Positions 53,428 through 63,320 of a stretch of 64,000 nucleotides of DNA are shown one piece after another; position 1 is the first letter of the stretch; every line of letters begins with the position of its first letter. The notes under the pieces were generated by a model. That model was not told where the DNA came from. It did no database searches and worked only from the letters and a program-made list of their open reading frames with translations. The stretch covers positions 1 through 64,000 of the forward strand of contig VHBB01000004.1 in the NCBI GenBank assembly GCA_016872155.1, read 5' to 3'. The translations under genes were made by a program, and so were the position numbers. Source of the stretch: Sphingomonadales bacterium (GTDB lineage: Bacteria > Bacteroidota > Bacteroidia > Chitinophagales > Chitinophagaceae).

Positions 53428-54336
53428 TTGCAGCCTTCGTATCACATACCTGTACTGCTGGCTGAGGTGATCGAGGGTCTCTCCATCAAACCCGAGGGCG
53501 TTTATGTCGACTGCACGTTTGGAGGCGGTGGCCATGCTCGTGCCATACTCGATAAACTGGGACCCAAGGGACGGCTGGTGGCTTTTGATCAGGACAGTGA
53601 TGCCAGGGCCAATCTTCCGGCCGATGATCGAATCGTTTTTGTGCCAGAGAATTTCAGGTACCTGCATCGTTTTTTGCGGCTGCATGGATTGCTTCCGGTA
53701 GATGGATTACTGGCCGACCTCGGAGTCAGCAGTCATCAGTTCGATGAGGCCTCCAGAGGTTTTTCTACTCGCTTTGATGCTCCTCTCGACATGCGGATGG
53801 ACCAGCGACTCACGAAGACGGCCTTTTGGGTGGTGGATACCTATCCTTTAGCAAAGCTGCACAAGATTTTTGAGCAGTATGGAGAGGTGACCAATGCCAA
53901 GACACTGGCCAAAACCATTGTAGAGGTTCGCGCCACGCAGTCCCTTCGCACTATCGATGGATTCAAGCAAGCAATCCGAGAATCGGTAAAAGGAAATCCT
54001 AACAAATACTTTGCCCAGGTATTTCAGGCCTTGCGCATGGAGGTAAACGATGAGTTGGATGCGCTCAAAGAACTGCTCTCGCAATTGCCACAGGTCATCA
54101 AACCCGGAGGCCGGGTGGCCATTATAAGTTTTCACTCGCTAGAAGACAGAATGGTCAAGCAGTTTTTTAAAGAAGGTACCCTCGAGCAAAGACAGGATCA
54201 TCCTTTTCTTTCTACCCCTTCTTCGTCGCCTTGGAAGCCACTTACCAAAAAGCCGATCGTGGCCGGCCACGAAGAGTTGAAAAAGAATTCGCGTGCGCGC
54301 AGTGCCAAACTGCGGGTCGCACTAAAAACAGAATAG
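53428..54336 (+). CDS. rsmH: 16S rRNA (cytosine-1402-N4)-methyltransferase RsmH
   Basis: RsmH (MraW) methylates C1402 of 16S rRNA. The 302-residue protein starts with TTG 53428, giving MQPSYHIPVLL; no ATG is in range. HIPVLLAEVIEGL near 6, VDCTFGGGGHARAIL near 27, LLADLGVSSHQFDEASRGFS near 93, and FQALRMEVNDELDAL near 200 are all family motifs. A C-terminal KSHSLEDR-type stretch (ISFHSLEDRMVKQFF) follows. Gene order is that of the classical dcw cluster. Confidence 0.97.
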   Translation: MQPSYHIPVLLAEVIEGLSIKPEGVYVDCTFGGGGHARAILDKLGPKGRLVAFDQDSDARANLPADDRIVFVPENFRYLHRFLRLHGLLPVDGLLADLGVSSHQFDEASRGFSTRFDAPLDMRMDQRLTKTAFWVVDTYPLAKLHKIFEQYGEVTNAKTLAKTIVEVRATQSLRTIDGFKQAIRESVKGNPNKYFAQVFQALRMEVNDELDALKELLSQLPQVIKPGGRVAIISFHSLEDRMVKQFFKEGTLEQRQDHPFLSTPSSSPWKPLTKKPIVAGHEELKKNSRARSAKLRVALKTE

Positions 54337-54345
54337 GCACGGTAC

Positions 54346-54678
54346 ATGGAGAATAAAACGAACGAACGAAAAATGAATTGGAGTCGCTGGTTTCATTACC
54401 AGTCACTGGTGCAGCAGGTGCCTTTCTTTTTGTTTTTGGCCTTGCTGGCCGTACTCTATATCTACAATGGGCATTATGCGAACAAAAGCATTCGCGATAT
54501 CAACAGAACCGAAAAAGAAGTAAGAGAACTCAAATACGAATACAAAATGATCAAAGGAGAGTTGTTGTCGAGGACCAAACAGAGCGAGCTGATCAATGCC
54601 GTAGCCCCCTTGGGGTTGCAAGAGCTGACGGTTTCTCCGGTGGTCTTGGTCGATAGTCTTTCCGAACAGGGTCAATAA
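54346..54678 (+). CDS. ftsL: FtsL-like cell division protein
   Basis: This is a 110-residue bitopic membrane protein. A cytoplasmic N-terminus (about 1-20) is followed by one transmembrane helix (VPFFLFLALLAVLYIYNG) near 26-43 and a periplasmic coiled coil (SIRDINRTEKEVRELKYEYKMIKGELL). The position between rsmH and ftsI is that of ftsL, and the topology is correct, but FtsL sequences diverge strongly, so the name rests on topology and synteny. Confidence 0.88.
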   Translation: MENKTNERKMNWSRWFHYQSLVQQVPFFLFLALLAVLYIYNGHYANKSIRDINRTEKEVRELKYEYKMIKGELLSRTKQSELINAVAPLGLQELTVSPVVLVDSLSEQGQ

Positions 54679-54686
54679 AAAAGGCG

Positions 54687-56819
54687 ATGCAGGTAAAACG
54701 TGACATATTGTGGAGGGTGTACATCAGCTTTATGGGCCTGGCGCTGCTGGGCGCTGGTGTGGTGGGTCGTGCTTTTTACATTCAGCGTTTTCAAGGGGCG
54801 TATTGGAAACGACTCAGCGATAGTTTGCACCAGCGGTATGTAACGCTCGATGCGCAGCGGGGCACGATCTACTCAGAAGATGGACAGTTTCTCAGTACTT
54901 CTATTCCTACGTTCGATATTTATCTTGATCTCTGTGCCGATGGCTTGCGCGAAAAGAAAGGACGCCGATTTAAAGAAAATATCGATTCGTTCTGCGTTGC
55001 CCTCTCGGGCTTATTCGAGGACCAAACGCCGGCGCAGTATAAGAGCGCCATTACAGCCGCCTACGAAAAGAAGTCGAGGTACTATCCCTTAAAAAAGAAA
55101 TTGAGTTTTGCCCAGTACAAGGCTTTTCGCGAATTGCCATTGGTAAGACTGGGCCCTAACCGAAGCGGCGTGATCGTAGAGACCAATAGTAAACGGTTAC
55201 TACCCTATGGAATTTTGGCCGGACGTACCATCGGGCTTTCGCGCGAACACTTAGCCAGTGATGGCAAGGTTAGAAAGCAAAATGTGGGCTTAGAAAAAAG
55301 TTACGACTCGCTGCTGAGTGGAAAAGAGGGTGTGCGGCTGGTCCGTTTTATTGCGGGCGGTGCAGCCATTCCCATAGCGGGTTCTGAGACCGAGCCCGAG
55401 AATGGAAAAGATCTGTATACCACGATCGATCTGCCCATGCAAGACATTACCGAGACGGCCCTGATGCGGATGATGGTGCAAAGCGAGGCGCTCTATGGTA
55501 CGGCCATCGTTATGGAGACCGCAACCGGAAAGATCAAGGCCATGGCCAATCTGGGTCGTCGGCCCGATGGACATTACTGGGAAGACGATAACTACGCGCT
55601 TCGGGCTACAGAGCCTGGCTCTACTATTAAATTGGCAACGTTGCTAGCCGTGCTCGATAAAGGAACGAGCCGCATAGATGATCCTGTCGAGATCGGCAGT
55701 GCGGGGCGCGCCATGGTGGGCCCTAAAATGGTTGTCGATGCCGAGCGTTCGCCTAAGCCTTTTTTAACGGTGAAAGAATGTTATGCGCATAGTTCTAATG
55801 TGGGCATGAGTAAGTTGGCCTTGAAAGCATTTGGCAAAGATCCAAAAGAGATCAAGACCTTTTTTTCGCGGTTTCATTTAGATAGACGTGCGGCGATCGA
55901 TCTGAGCAATGTGCCCAAACCCAGTATGGCGCCCCTCAACGAAAAAGGAAGTTCATTGGGCAATATGCTTTGGATGAGTTTTGGGTATGCGATACAAGTA
56001 AGCCCGTTACATACACTAACGCTTTACAATGCGGTGGCCAATGGCGGTAAGATGATGAAGCCCTATTTGGTAAGCCGCATTCAGCAGGGCGGAACTATTT
56101 ATCGCGAAGTAGAGCCCACGGTACTCGACGCACAACTGTGCAAGCCCGAGGTAATTACCGCGGCCCGCAGTGCCATGGAGGCCGTTGTTACCGAAGGAAC
56201 AGCAAGAAGAGCTTTTGACGGGGTTCCCTTCGCCGTAGCCGGAAAGACGGGTACCGCATTGGTATCGGATGGTCCCATCAAATATGCCGACAGGGTATAC
56301 CAAGCTTCTTTTGTCGGCTACTTTCCGGCCGATCGGCCCCAATACACCTGTATCGTAGTGGTTCGTACCAAACCCTATGCCGCTTCGCACTATGGCGGTA
56401 CGGTAGCTGCTCCTGTTTTTCGAGAGATCGCTACCAAGGTCTATGCGATGTATGTCGACAGAAAAGATCCTTCGCAGTTCGTAAAGAAAAGCGACAGCAC
56501 CCTTTTCTACTATGCCGGTTACGGCAGCGATCTGCGAAATGTATTTCAAACACTTCGATTGCCCTATGCCGACTCCATACAACAGCAAGTATGGGTCAAG
56601 GCCTACAATGCGCAAGGAAAGACCGTGTTAAAAGCACAACCCTTGCGAGCCCGGGTAATGCCGAATGTAAAGGGAATGGGATTAAAAGATGCCTTGTTCT
56701 TATTGGAGAATATGGGCGTAAAGGTGCAGGTAAGAGGAAGGGGAAGGATCGTATCGCAGTCGGTGGCTCCCGGAACGGCACTCGATCGTCCCTTACAGAT
56801 CGTACTTGAATTGAGTTAA
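54687..56819 (+). CDS. ftsI: Septal peptidoglycan transpeptidase FtsI (PBP3) with PASTA domain
   Basis: The 710-residue penicillin-binding protein has a membrane anchor (YISFMGLALLGAGVVGRAFYI) near residues 10-31 and a dimerisation region to about 200. The transpeptidase domain has SxxK STIK near 311, SxN SSN near 370, and KTG near 519, in the family order. A C-terminal PASTA domain (VMPNVKGMGLKDALFLLENMG) occupies about 655-708 and probably senses cell-wall fragments. It cross-links septal peptidoglycan with FtsW. Confidence 0.96.
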   Translation: MQVKRDILWRVYISFMGLALLGAGVVGRAFYIQRFQGAYWKRLSDSLHQRYVTLDAQRGTIYSEDGQFLSTSIPTFDIYLDLCADGLREKKGRRFKENIDSFCVALSGLFEDQTPAQYKSAITAAYEKKSRYYPLKKKLSFAQYKAFRELPLVRLGPNRSGVIVETNSKRLLPYGILAGRTIGLSREHLASDGKVRKQNVGLEKSYDSLLSGKEGVRLVRFIAGGAAIPIAGSETEPENGKDLYTTIDLPMQDITETALMRMMVQSEALYGTAIVMETATGKIKAMANLGRRPDGHYWEDDNYALRATEPGSTIKLATLLAVLDKGTSRIDDPVEIGSAGRAMVGPKMVVDAERSPKPFLTVKECYAHSSNVGMSKLALKAFGKDPKEIKTFFSRFHLDRRAAIDLSNVPKPSMAPLNEKGSSLGNMLWMSFGYAIQVSPLHTLTLYNAVANGGKMMKPYLVSRIQQGGTIYREVEPTVLDAQLCKPEVITAARSAMEAVVTEGTARRAFDGVPFAVAGKTGTALVSDGPIKYADRVYQASFVGYFPADRPQYTCIVVVRTKPYAASHYGGTVAAPVFREIATKVYAMYVDRKDPSQFVKKSDSTLFYYAGYGSDLRNVFQTLRLPYADSIQQQVWVKAYNAQGKTVLKAQPLRARVMPNVKGMGLKDALFLLENMGVKVQVRGRGRIVSQSVAPGTALDRPLQIVLELS

Positions 56820-56837
56820 TAAAAATAAACAGCGTCA

Positions 56838-58301
56838 GTGAAGCTGAGCGAATTGTTATACGGGGTATCGGTTGTATCGGTGAGTGGTTCTACCGCAGTG
56901 GAGCCGCTCAGCATCACCACCGACTCTCGTAAGGTGATACCCGGCGCTTTGTTTATTGCCGTGCGCGGCACCCGTGTGGATGGGCAGCAATTTATAGAGC
57001 AGGCCTTGCAGCAAGGAGCCATTGCCATTGTTACCGAGACCATGCCGTTGTCTGTCGCCGATGGTAAAACCTATGTGCAAGTACCCGATGCGGCATTGGC
57101 ATCGGCCCAGATCGCCGCTCAATTCTATGGGGCTGCGTCGACCCGCCTGCAGGTGGTAGGTGTAACCGGCACCAATGGCAAAACGACCATTGCCACCTTG
57201 CTTTATAAATTATTTTCTGAGCTGGGCTATACGTGCGGATTGATCAGTACGGTCGAAAACCGAGTGGCCGATCGTTCGATCCCTTCTACTCATACCACGC
57301 CCGATCCCTTGCAGCTACACCAGTTGTTGCAACAAATGGAGCAAGCCGGATGCACGCATGTGTTCATGGAGGTCAGCTCCCATGCCATTCACCAACATCG
57401 CATTGCCGGGATTCAGTTTGCGGGAGGCATCTTTAGTAACATCACGCATGATCACCTCGATTATCACAAGACATTCGATGAATACATCAAGGTAAAAAAA
57501 TCATTCTTCGATGCGTTACCGGCCTCGGCCTTTGCACTCAGCAATGCCGACGACAAGCGAGGTGCCGTTATGTTGCAGAATTGCAGCGCGCGTCGTCTGT
57601 ATTATGCACTTCGTACCCTGGCCGATTTTAAGGGCAAACTACTCGATAACGGATTAGACGGATTGCAACTGAATATCGATGAGGTAGAGGTACATTTTAG
57701 ATTGATCGGCACCTTTAATGCCTACAACTTACTGGCCGTTTATGGTGCGGCCTGTGCCTTGGGTCTCGATAAAACAGCGGTGCTTACTTGTCTGAGTAAA
57801 CTGCAAGGTGCGCCCGGTCGCTTTGAATGTATTCTATCTGCCAATGAGCAAATAATGGCCGTGGTCGATTATGCGCATACACCCGACGCATTGCTCAATG
57901 TGTTGACCACCTTAAAACACTCACGTAGGCCCGATCAGCAGCTAACGACCGTAACGGGTTGCGGAGGCGATCGAGATCGTACCAAACGTCCGTTGATGGC
58001 CGCTGCCGTAGCCGCACATAGTGACCGTTTCATTTTTACCAGCGATAATCCCCGTTCCGAAGATCCTACGGCGATCATCAAGGATATGGAAGAGGGATTG
58101 GCCGCTGCTGATTTCAAAAAATACATTCCGATCGTAGATCGTGATGCCGCTATTAAAACAGCGATCAACTTGTCGTCTCCCCACGATATTATTCTGGTGG
58201 CCGGTAAGGGACACGAGACCTATCAGGATGTAAAGGGAACTAAAGAACATTTTGACGATCGAGCTACCGTTCGCAAATGGTTTGTAGCGCTCAATAAATA
58301 A
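56838..58301 (+). CDS. murE: UDP-MurNAc-tripeptide synthetase MurE (meso-DAP type)
   Basis: The 487-residue ligase adds the third amino acid to UDP-MurNAc-dipeptide. It starts at GTG 56838. ATP-binding GVTGTNGKTTIATLLY lies near residue 109, and DYAHTPDALLNVL near 341. The DNPR motif in TSDNPRSEDP near 402 marks enzymes that add meso-diaminopimelate, so mDAP peptidoglycan is expected. No murF follows; the next gene is mraY, 10 bp away. Confidence 0.97.
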   Translation: MKLSELLYGVSVVSVSGSTAVEPLSITTDSRKVIPGALFIAVRGTRVDGQQFIEQALQQGAIAIVTETMPLSVADGKTYVQVPDAALASAQIAAQFYGAASTRLQVVGVTGTNGKTTIATLLYKLFSELGYTCGLISTVENRVADRSIPSTHTTPDPLQLHQLLQQMEQAGCTHVFMEVSSHAIHQHRIAGIQFAGGIFSNITHDHLDYHKTFDEYIKVKKSFFDALPASAFALSNADDKRGAVMLQNCSARRLYYALRTLADFKGKLLDNGLDGLQLNIDEVEVHFRLIGTFNAYNLLAVYGAACALGLDKTAVLTCLSKLQGAPGRFECILSANEQIMAVVDYAHTPDALLNVLTTLKHSRRPDQQLTTVTGCGGDRDRTKRPLMAAAVAAHSDRFIFTSDNPRSEDPTAIIKDMEEGLAAADFKKYIPIVDRDAAIKTAINLSSPHDIILVAGKGHETYQDVKGTKEHFDDRATVRKWFVALNK

Positions 58302-58311
58302 AAGAGGAACT

Positions 58312-59589
58312 ATGTTATATCATTTTTTTGACTGGCTGACCGAAGAGGGAATTCGCTTTCCGGGTAGCCGTGTCTTTGATTATATCACGTTCCGCACCCT
58401 GTTGGCCATTCTGTTATCGCTGTTCATTACGCTGGTGTATGGAAAGAAGCTCATCACCTTTTTACAAAAAAGACAGATCGGAGAAAGTATCCGTGAAGAA
58501 GGGTTGGCCGGTGAAGCCAGCAAGAAGGGTACTCCCACCATGGGGGGTATCATTATTATTTTGGCCATACTAATCCCCACCTTGCTATTGGCCGATCTGA
58601 CCAAGGTATACGTGCAATTGATGTTGGTCAGCACCGTTTGGTTGGGTATTATTGGTTTTATCGACGATTACCTGAAACTGCGCAGCAAGCGATTGGCCCA
58701 GCAGCAAGGCAAAGAATATAAAAAGTCGAATGCCGATGGGTTGGCAGGTTGGTTCAAGATCTTGGGCCAGGTGGGTCTGGGTATTACGGTAGGGGCTACG
58801 CTCTACTTTAACTCAGAAGTAATGATCTGGCGGGAGTACCGGGGGCAGCATCCACAAACGGACAGCACCGTCTTTGCCAAAACATTCAATGGCAAGACAC
58901 ATTATTATGTATCGACCAAGACCCCCATCACTACGATCCCCTTTGTAAAGGATCACGAGTTCAATTACGCCAAGTTGTTGCCGGCGGGGGCAAGAGACTA
59001 TACCTGGTTATTGTACATACTGATCGTGATCTTTATTATCACGGCAGTTTCGAATGGCGCTAATCTTACAGACGGCCTTGACGGACTAGCCACCGGAACA
59101 GCCGCACTCATTGGGGTCTTGCTGGGCATTTTTGCCTACGCCAGTGGTAATCTGGTCTTTGCCGATTATCTCAACATTATGTACATCCCCGACCTGGGAG
59201 AGCTTTCTGTGTACATCGCTGCATTGATCGGAGCCTGTATTGGATTTCTGTGGTACAACTCGTATCCCGCGCAATTATTTATGGGCGATACGGGCAGCTT
59301 GACCCTCGGTGGTATCATTGCGGCTTTGTCCATTATCGTACACAAAGAACTGTTGATCCCGATCTTTTGTGGCGTTTTTCTGGTCGAGTCGTTAAGTGTG
59401 ATCATTCAGGTCAGCTATTTCAAGTACACAAAAAAGAAGTTTGGCGAAGGACAACGAATTTTTCTTAAAGCACCCATACATCATCATTACCAGGTTAAAG
59501 GATATCATGAGGTCAAGATCGTCAACCGGTTTTGGATCGTTACGGTGCTATTGGTGGTATTCAGTATCGTAACCCTCAAACTTCGGTAA
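58312..59589 (+). CDS. mraY: Phospho-N-acetylmuramoyl-pentapeptide transferase MraY
   Basis: The 425-residue inner-membrane enzyme makes lipid I from UDP-MurNAc-pentapeptide and undecaprenyl phosphate. It has about ten helices. GTPTMGGIIIILAILIPTL lies near residue 75, NLTDGLDGLATG near 255 holds catalytic aspartates, MGDTGSLTLGGI lies near 324, and the catalytic APIHHHYQ lies near 386. A loop of about 70 residues (150-230) is longer than in E. coli MraY and extends before the catalytic Asp; this looks like a lineage feature. Confidence 0.96.
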   Translation: MLYHFFDWLTEEGIRFPGSRVFDYITFRTLLAILLSLFITLVYGKKLITFLQKRQIGESIREEGLAGEASKKGTPTMGGIIIILAILIPTLLLADLTKVYVQLMLVSTVWLGIIGFIDDYLKLRSKRLAQQQGKEYKKSNADGLAGWFKILGQVGLGITVGATLYFNSEVMIWREYRGQHPQTDSTVFAKTFNGKTHYYVSTKTPITTIPFVKDHEFNYAKLLPAGARDYTWLLYILIVIFIITAVSNGANLTDGLDGLATGTAALIGVLLGIFAYASGNLVFADYLNIMYIPDLGELSVYIAALIGACIGFLWYNSYPAQLFMGDTGSLTLGGIIAALSIIVHKELLIPIFCGVFLVESLSVIIQVSYFKYTKKKFGEGQRIFLKAPIHHHYQVKGYHEVKIVNRFWIVTVLLVVFSIVTLKLR

Positions 59590-59601
59590 GACGAAGCCGG
59601 T

Positions 59602-60942
59602 ATGAAAAAAAGGGTAGTGATACTGGGTGGTGGCGAGAGCGGGGTCGGAGCCGCTTTGCTGGCCAAGCGAAAAGGATACGAGGTGTTTGTCTCAGACGGA
59701 AGTTCTTTGAAAGAAAACTATCGTAACGAACTGCTGCAAGAGGAAATTCCTTTTGAAGAACAGACGCATTCGCTCGAACGCATCCTGCAGGCCGACGAAG
59801 TGATCAAGAGTCCGGGTATTCCCGAGACGGCCTCTGTTGTCAGGGCTATTCGCAACAAAGGAATTCCGGTTATCAGTGAGGTAGAGTTGGCTTATCGCTT
59901 CAAGGGGAACAGTCGGATTGTGGCCATAACCGGAAGCAATGGAAAGACCACGACCACTTCGCTGGTATATCAACTCTGCCGAAGGGCGGGGCTACAGGTG
60001 GCGCTGGTCGGCAATATCGGCTACTCATTTGCCCGACAAGTGGCTCTCGATCCACACGAGCTCTATGTGGTAGAGATCAGCAGTTTTCAGCTCGATGATA
60101 TCGATCAGTTCAGACCCGATGTGGCGATTTTGACCAATATCACCGAAGATCATCTGGATCGTTACGGCTACGTTTTCTTGAATTATATCAATAGCAAGTT
60201 CAGGATCGCCCTCAATCAACGACCGCAGGATTACTTCATTTACTGCGCCGATGATCCGGTGACCGAACACCACCTAAAAAATTTTAGTATTCTATCTAAC
60301 CAACTACCCATTAGCATGAAAAGAGAAGTATCACCTGGTGCATTTATCAAAGACGGAGACATGTACGTGCGGACCGGCAACGAAGTGATGACGATGAGCG
60401 TCTTCGACTTTGCGCTAAAGGGCAAGCATAACCAGTATAACACCATGGCCGCTTGTGTGGCCGCCGCTACGCTCGATATTCGAAAAGACAAGATTCGCGA
60501 TGCCGTACAACATTTCGAGCAACTCGAACACCGCATGGAATATGTGGCAACGGTTCGCGGAGTAGAGTTTATCAATGATAGCAAGGCTACCAATATCAAC
60601 TCTACCTGGTATGCGCTCGAGAGCATGACACGCCCCACCATTCTGATCTTGGGCGGTGTCGATAAAGGAAACGATTATTCCTTGTTGGCCGAAGGTGTTG
60701 GCGAAAAGGTCAAAGCCATTATTTGTCTTGGAAAAGATACCAAGAAGATTCACGAGGCTTTTGCAAAGTTGGTTCCTGTACTAGTCGATACCGAGCGTGC
60801 AGAAGATGCGGTACAAATGGCTTTTCGCTTGGCGACGAAGGGCGATACCGTACTGCTAAGTCCGGCTTGCGCCAGTTTCGATCTGTTCAAGAATTACGAA
60901 GACCGTGGACAACAATTTAAAAATGCCGTAAAAGAACTTTGA
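59602..60942 (+). CDS. murD: UDP-MurNAc-L-Ala:D-Glu ligase MurD
   Basis: The 446-residue cytosolic ligase adds D-Glu. It starts with KKRVVILGGGESGVGAALLA near residues 2-20, a Rossmann-like nucleotide start, and has AITGSNGKTTTTSLVY near 112 for ATP binding, NITEDHLDRYG near 183, and FINDSKATNINSTWYAL near 323 for substrate. Length and motif order are normal. It lies between mraY and ftsW, spaced 12 and 3 bp. Confidence 0.97.
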   Translation: MKKRVVILGGGESGVGAALLAKRKGYEVFVSDGSSLKENYRNELLQEEIPFEEQTHSLERILQADEVIKSPGIPETASVVRAIRNKGIPVISEVELAYRFKGNSRIVAITGSNGKTTTTSLVYQLCRRAGLQVALVGNIGYSFARQVALDPHELYVVEISSFQLDDIDQFRPDVAILTNITEDHLDRYGYVFLNYINSKFRIALNQRPQDYFIYCADDPVTEHHLKNFSILSNQLPISMKREVSPGAFIKDGDMYVRTGNEVMTMSVFDFALKGKHNQYNTMAACVAAATLDIRKDKIRDAVQHFEQLEHRMEYVATVRGVEFINDSKATNINSTWYALESMTRPTILILGGVDKGNDYSLLAEGVGEKVKAIICLGKDTKKIHEAFAKLVPVLVDTERAEDAVQMAFRLATKGDTVLLSPACASFDLFKNYEDRGQQFKNAVKEL

Positions 60943-60945
60943 TCA

Positions 60946-62223
60946 ATGGAAGCTACCCGCGACATACGACTGACCGATCTGCGCAGCAGCTTTACGACCG
61001 ATAATCTGCTCAAGAAGACCCGTGGTGATAAAGTGATCTGGGCATTGGTGGTCGTGCTTACACTGGTATCGTTATTGGCCGTGTACAGTGCTACCGGTTC
61101 ATTGGCCTATAAGAATTATAAGGGTAATACAGAGGTGTATCTCTTTAAACAGGTGGTCTTTATTTTGGGCGGTCTTTTAGTGATCTACTTTGCACATTTG
61201 GTCAACTATACCTTTTATTCAAAGGCGGCCCGAATTGTCTTTTTGATCTCGCTACCCTTATTGTTCTACACACTTTTCTTTGGCGTTAAGATGAACGAGG
61301 GCAGCCGCTGGATTAAACTGCCTATCATCAACATGACCATGCAGACCTCCGATCTGGCCAAGTTGGCACTGTTTATGTACTTGGCCAGACTGCTCAGTAA
61401 GAAGCAAGACCTGATCAAAGATTTCAAGAAAGGATATCTGATGGTCATTTGGCCCGTGCTCTTGACTTGTATGTTGATTGCACCGGCCAATCTCTCGACC
61501 GCTTTATTGCTGGGGGCTAGCTGTTTGTTGCTCCTCTTTATTGGTCGGGCCAGTGCCAAGCATTTATTACTGACCGTAGGGTTGGCTATGATCCCGATCG
61601 TACTATTGATCGCAACGGCAGTTGTACGACATCATAATGAGAGTGGCGAAGAAGCAGCAGTGGCCAAGGCACCCACTTCGGCCCTTACGGCTCGGGTCGA
61701 TACCTGGATCAACCGCGTAGAGACCTTTATTTATGGAGGACAAGACAGTGATACCGACGCCTACCAGGTTAACCAGGCCAAGGTAGCCATTTCGAAAGGG
61801 GGATTGCTGGGTGTAGGACCGGGCAATAGCACCACGCGCGACTTTTTGCCGCAGGCCTATAACGATTTTATCTATGCGATCATCATAGAAGAGTACGGAA
61901 TAGTGGGAGGAGGGTTTATGGTGTTCATTTATTTGGTCTTCTTGTTTCGATGCATACGAATATTCAAACGATGCCCATTTGCGTTCGGCGCTTTTTTGGC
62001 ACTGGGACTCAGTTTTACACTGGTCATACAGGCGCTGGCCAATATGGCGGTAACGGTCAATCTGTTTCCGGTAACCGGGGTAACCCTGCCGCTGGTTAGT
62101 ATGGGAGGAAGCAGCTTCATCTTTACTTGTCTGGCGATCGGTATTATTCTGAGTGTGGCCAGAAATGTGGAACAGCTCGAGGGTAATGCAGCGGCAACAC
62201 CGGCTAAAACCGCTGCTGCATGA
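60946..62223 (+). CDS. ftsW: Cell-division SEDS protein FtsW (glycosyltransferase)
   Basis: The 425-residue SEDS protein polymerises lipid II at the septum with FtsI. About ten transmembrane segments begin near residue 28. The catalytic-region segment near 100-118 (GVKMNEGSRWIKLP) and GLLGVGPGNSTTRDFLPQAYNDFIYAIIIEEYG near 285 carry conserved SEDS features. An N-terminal cytoplasmic stretch of about 25 residues precedes helix 1. The last 4 bp overlap murG (ATGA), so translation is coupled. Confidence 0.95.
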   Translation: MEATRDIRLTDLRSSFTTDNLLKKTRGDKVIWALVVVLTLVSLLAVYSATGSLAYKNYKGNTEVYLFKQVVFILGGLLVIYFAHLVNYTFYSKAARIVFLISLPLLFYTLFFGVKMNEGSRWIKLPIINMTMQTSDLAKLALFMYLARLLSKKQDLIKDFKKGYLMVIWPVLLTCMLIAPANLSTALLLGASCLLLLFIGRASAKHLLLTVGLAMIPIVLLIATAVVRHHNESGEEAAVAKAPTSALTARVDTWINRVETFIYGGQDSDTDAYQVNQAKVAISKGGLLGVGPGNSTTRDFLPQAYNDFIYAIIIEEYGIVGGGFMVFIYLVFLFRCIRIFKRCPFAFGAFLALGLSFTLVIQALANMAVTVNLFPVTGVTLPLVSMGGSSFIFTCLAIGIILSVARNVEQLEGNAAATPAKTAAA

Positions 62224-63320
62224 GCAGCCGGATTCTGATAGCGGGGGGTGGAACAGGGGGACATATTTTTCCTGCACTGGCTATTGCAGGAGCGATCAAG
62301 TGTCAAGAGCCTTCGGCCGAGATCTTGTTCGTAGGGGCCAACGGTAAAATGGAGATGGAGAAAGTACCCCAGGCTGGCTACAAGATCGTGGGGTTAACGA
62401 TAGCGGGGTTTGACAGAAGTTCTTTGACAAAAAATATTGCACTGCCTTTCAAGCTGCTTAAAAGCTTTTGGCAGGTAAGAAATGTATTGCGAAGATTTTC
62501 GGCCGATGCGGTGCTGGGAGTAGGAGGGTACTCCAGTTTTCCGGTGCTGCGTTATGCACAGGCCAAAGGCATTCCAACTTTTTTGCATGAGTCCAATGCC
62601 TTTGCCGGAAAATCCAATCAGCTCTTGGCCAAGCGGGCAACGCTCATTTTTACCGGGGCCCGGGGTCTCGAAAAATTCTTTCCTGCGCAAAAGATCTGCT
62701 TTACCGGTAATCCGATTAGAGATGCAATCGGCCTGGCGTTGCCCGATCGTGAAAAAGCCGTTGCTCATTTTGGATTGTCTGCGCATCGGCCGGTTCTGCT
62801 GGTCATGGGAGGGAGTCTGGGCGCACGCTCGATCAACGAGGCGATCGATGACGGAATTGAACAGCTACAACAAGCGGGCATACAGTTGATCTGGCAAACC
62901 GGCAAGCCTTATGCGGCGCAGGCAGCAAAGCGTGTTGCAGGTCAACAGGGATGTTTTACGGCCGACTTTATTCAGCAAATAGAGATGGCCTATGCCGCTG
63001 CCAACGTAGTTATTGCAAGGGCCGGTGCCATGACCGTTGCTGAGTTGGCCGTGGTCGCTAAGCCAGTCGTGTTTGTGCCTTTTCCGCAGGCGGCCGAAGA
63101 TCACCAGCGTGTCAATGCCGAACAACTGGTAAGTAAACAAGCTGCCTTGTTGGTCCCCGACGCGGCTACAAAAGAGTCGCTAGTGAATACGGCCGTATCG
63201 CTTTGTCTGGATGATCAAAAACAGCGATCGCTTAGCAGTGTCATTGCCACGTTTGCGGTTCGGGATGCGGCCCAGCGGGTAGCGACAGAACTGTTACAAA
63301 AATTGAAAGAAAAAAAATGA
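62220..63320 (+). CDS. murG: UDP-GlcNAc:lipid I transferase MurG
   Basis: This 366-residue peripheral membrane glycosyltransferase converts lipid I to lipid II. The glycine-rich loops ILIAGGGTGGHIFPALAIA near residue 4 and VLGVGGYSSFPV near 100, the donor-binding LLVMGGSLGARSINE near 195, and AGAMTVAELAVVAKP near 262 all match MurG. The AGAMTVAEL motif contacts UDP-GlcNAc. It overlaps ftsW by 4 bp and murC by 4 bp, so three genes are tightly coupled. Confidence 0.97.
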   Translation: MSSRILIAGGGTGGHIFPALAIAGAIKCQEPSAEILFVGANGKMEMEKVPQAGYKIVGLTIAGFDRSSLTKNIALPFKLLKSFWQVRNVLRRFSADAVLGVGGYSSFPVLRYAQAKGIPTFLHESNAFAGKSNQLLAKRATLIFTGARGLEKFFPAQKICFTGNPIRDAIGLALPDREKAVAHFGLSAHRPVLLVMGGSLGARSINEAIDDGIEQLQQAGIQLIWQTGKPYAAQAAKRVAGQQGCFTADFIQQIEMAYAAANVVIARAGAMTVAELAVVAKPVVFVPFPQAAEDHQRVNAEQLVSKQAALLVPDAATKESLVNTAVSLCLDDQKQRSLSSVIATFAVRDAAQRVATELLQKLKEKK

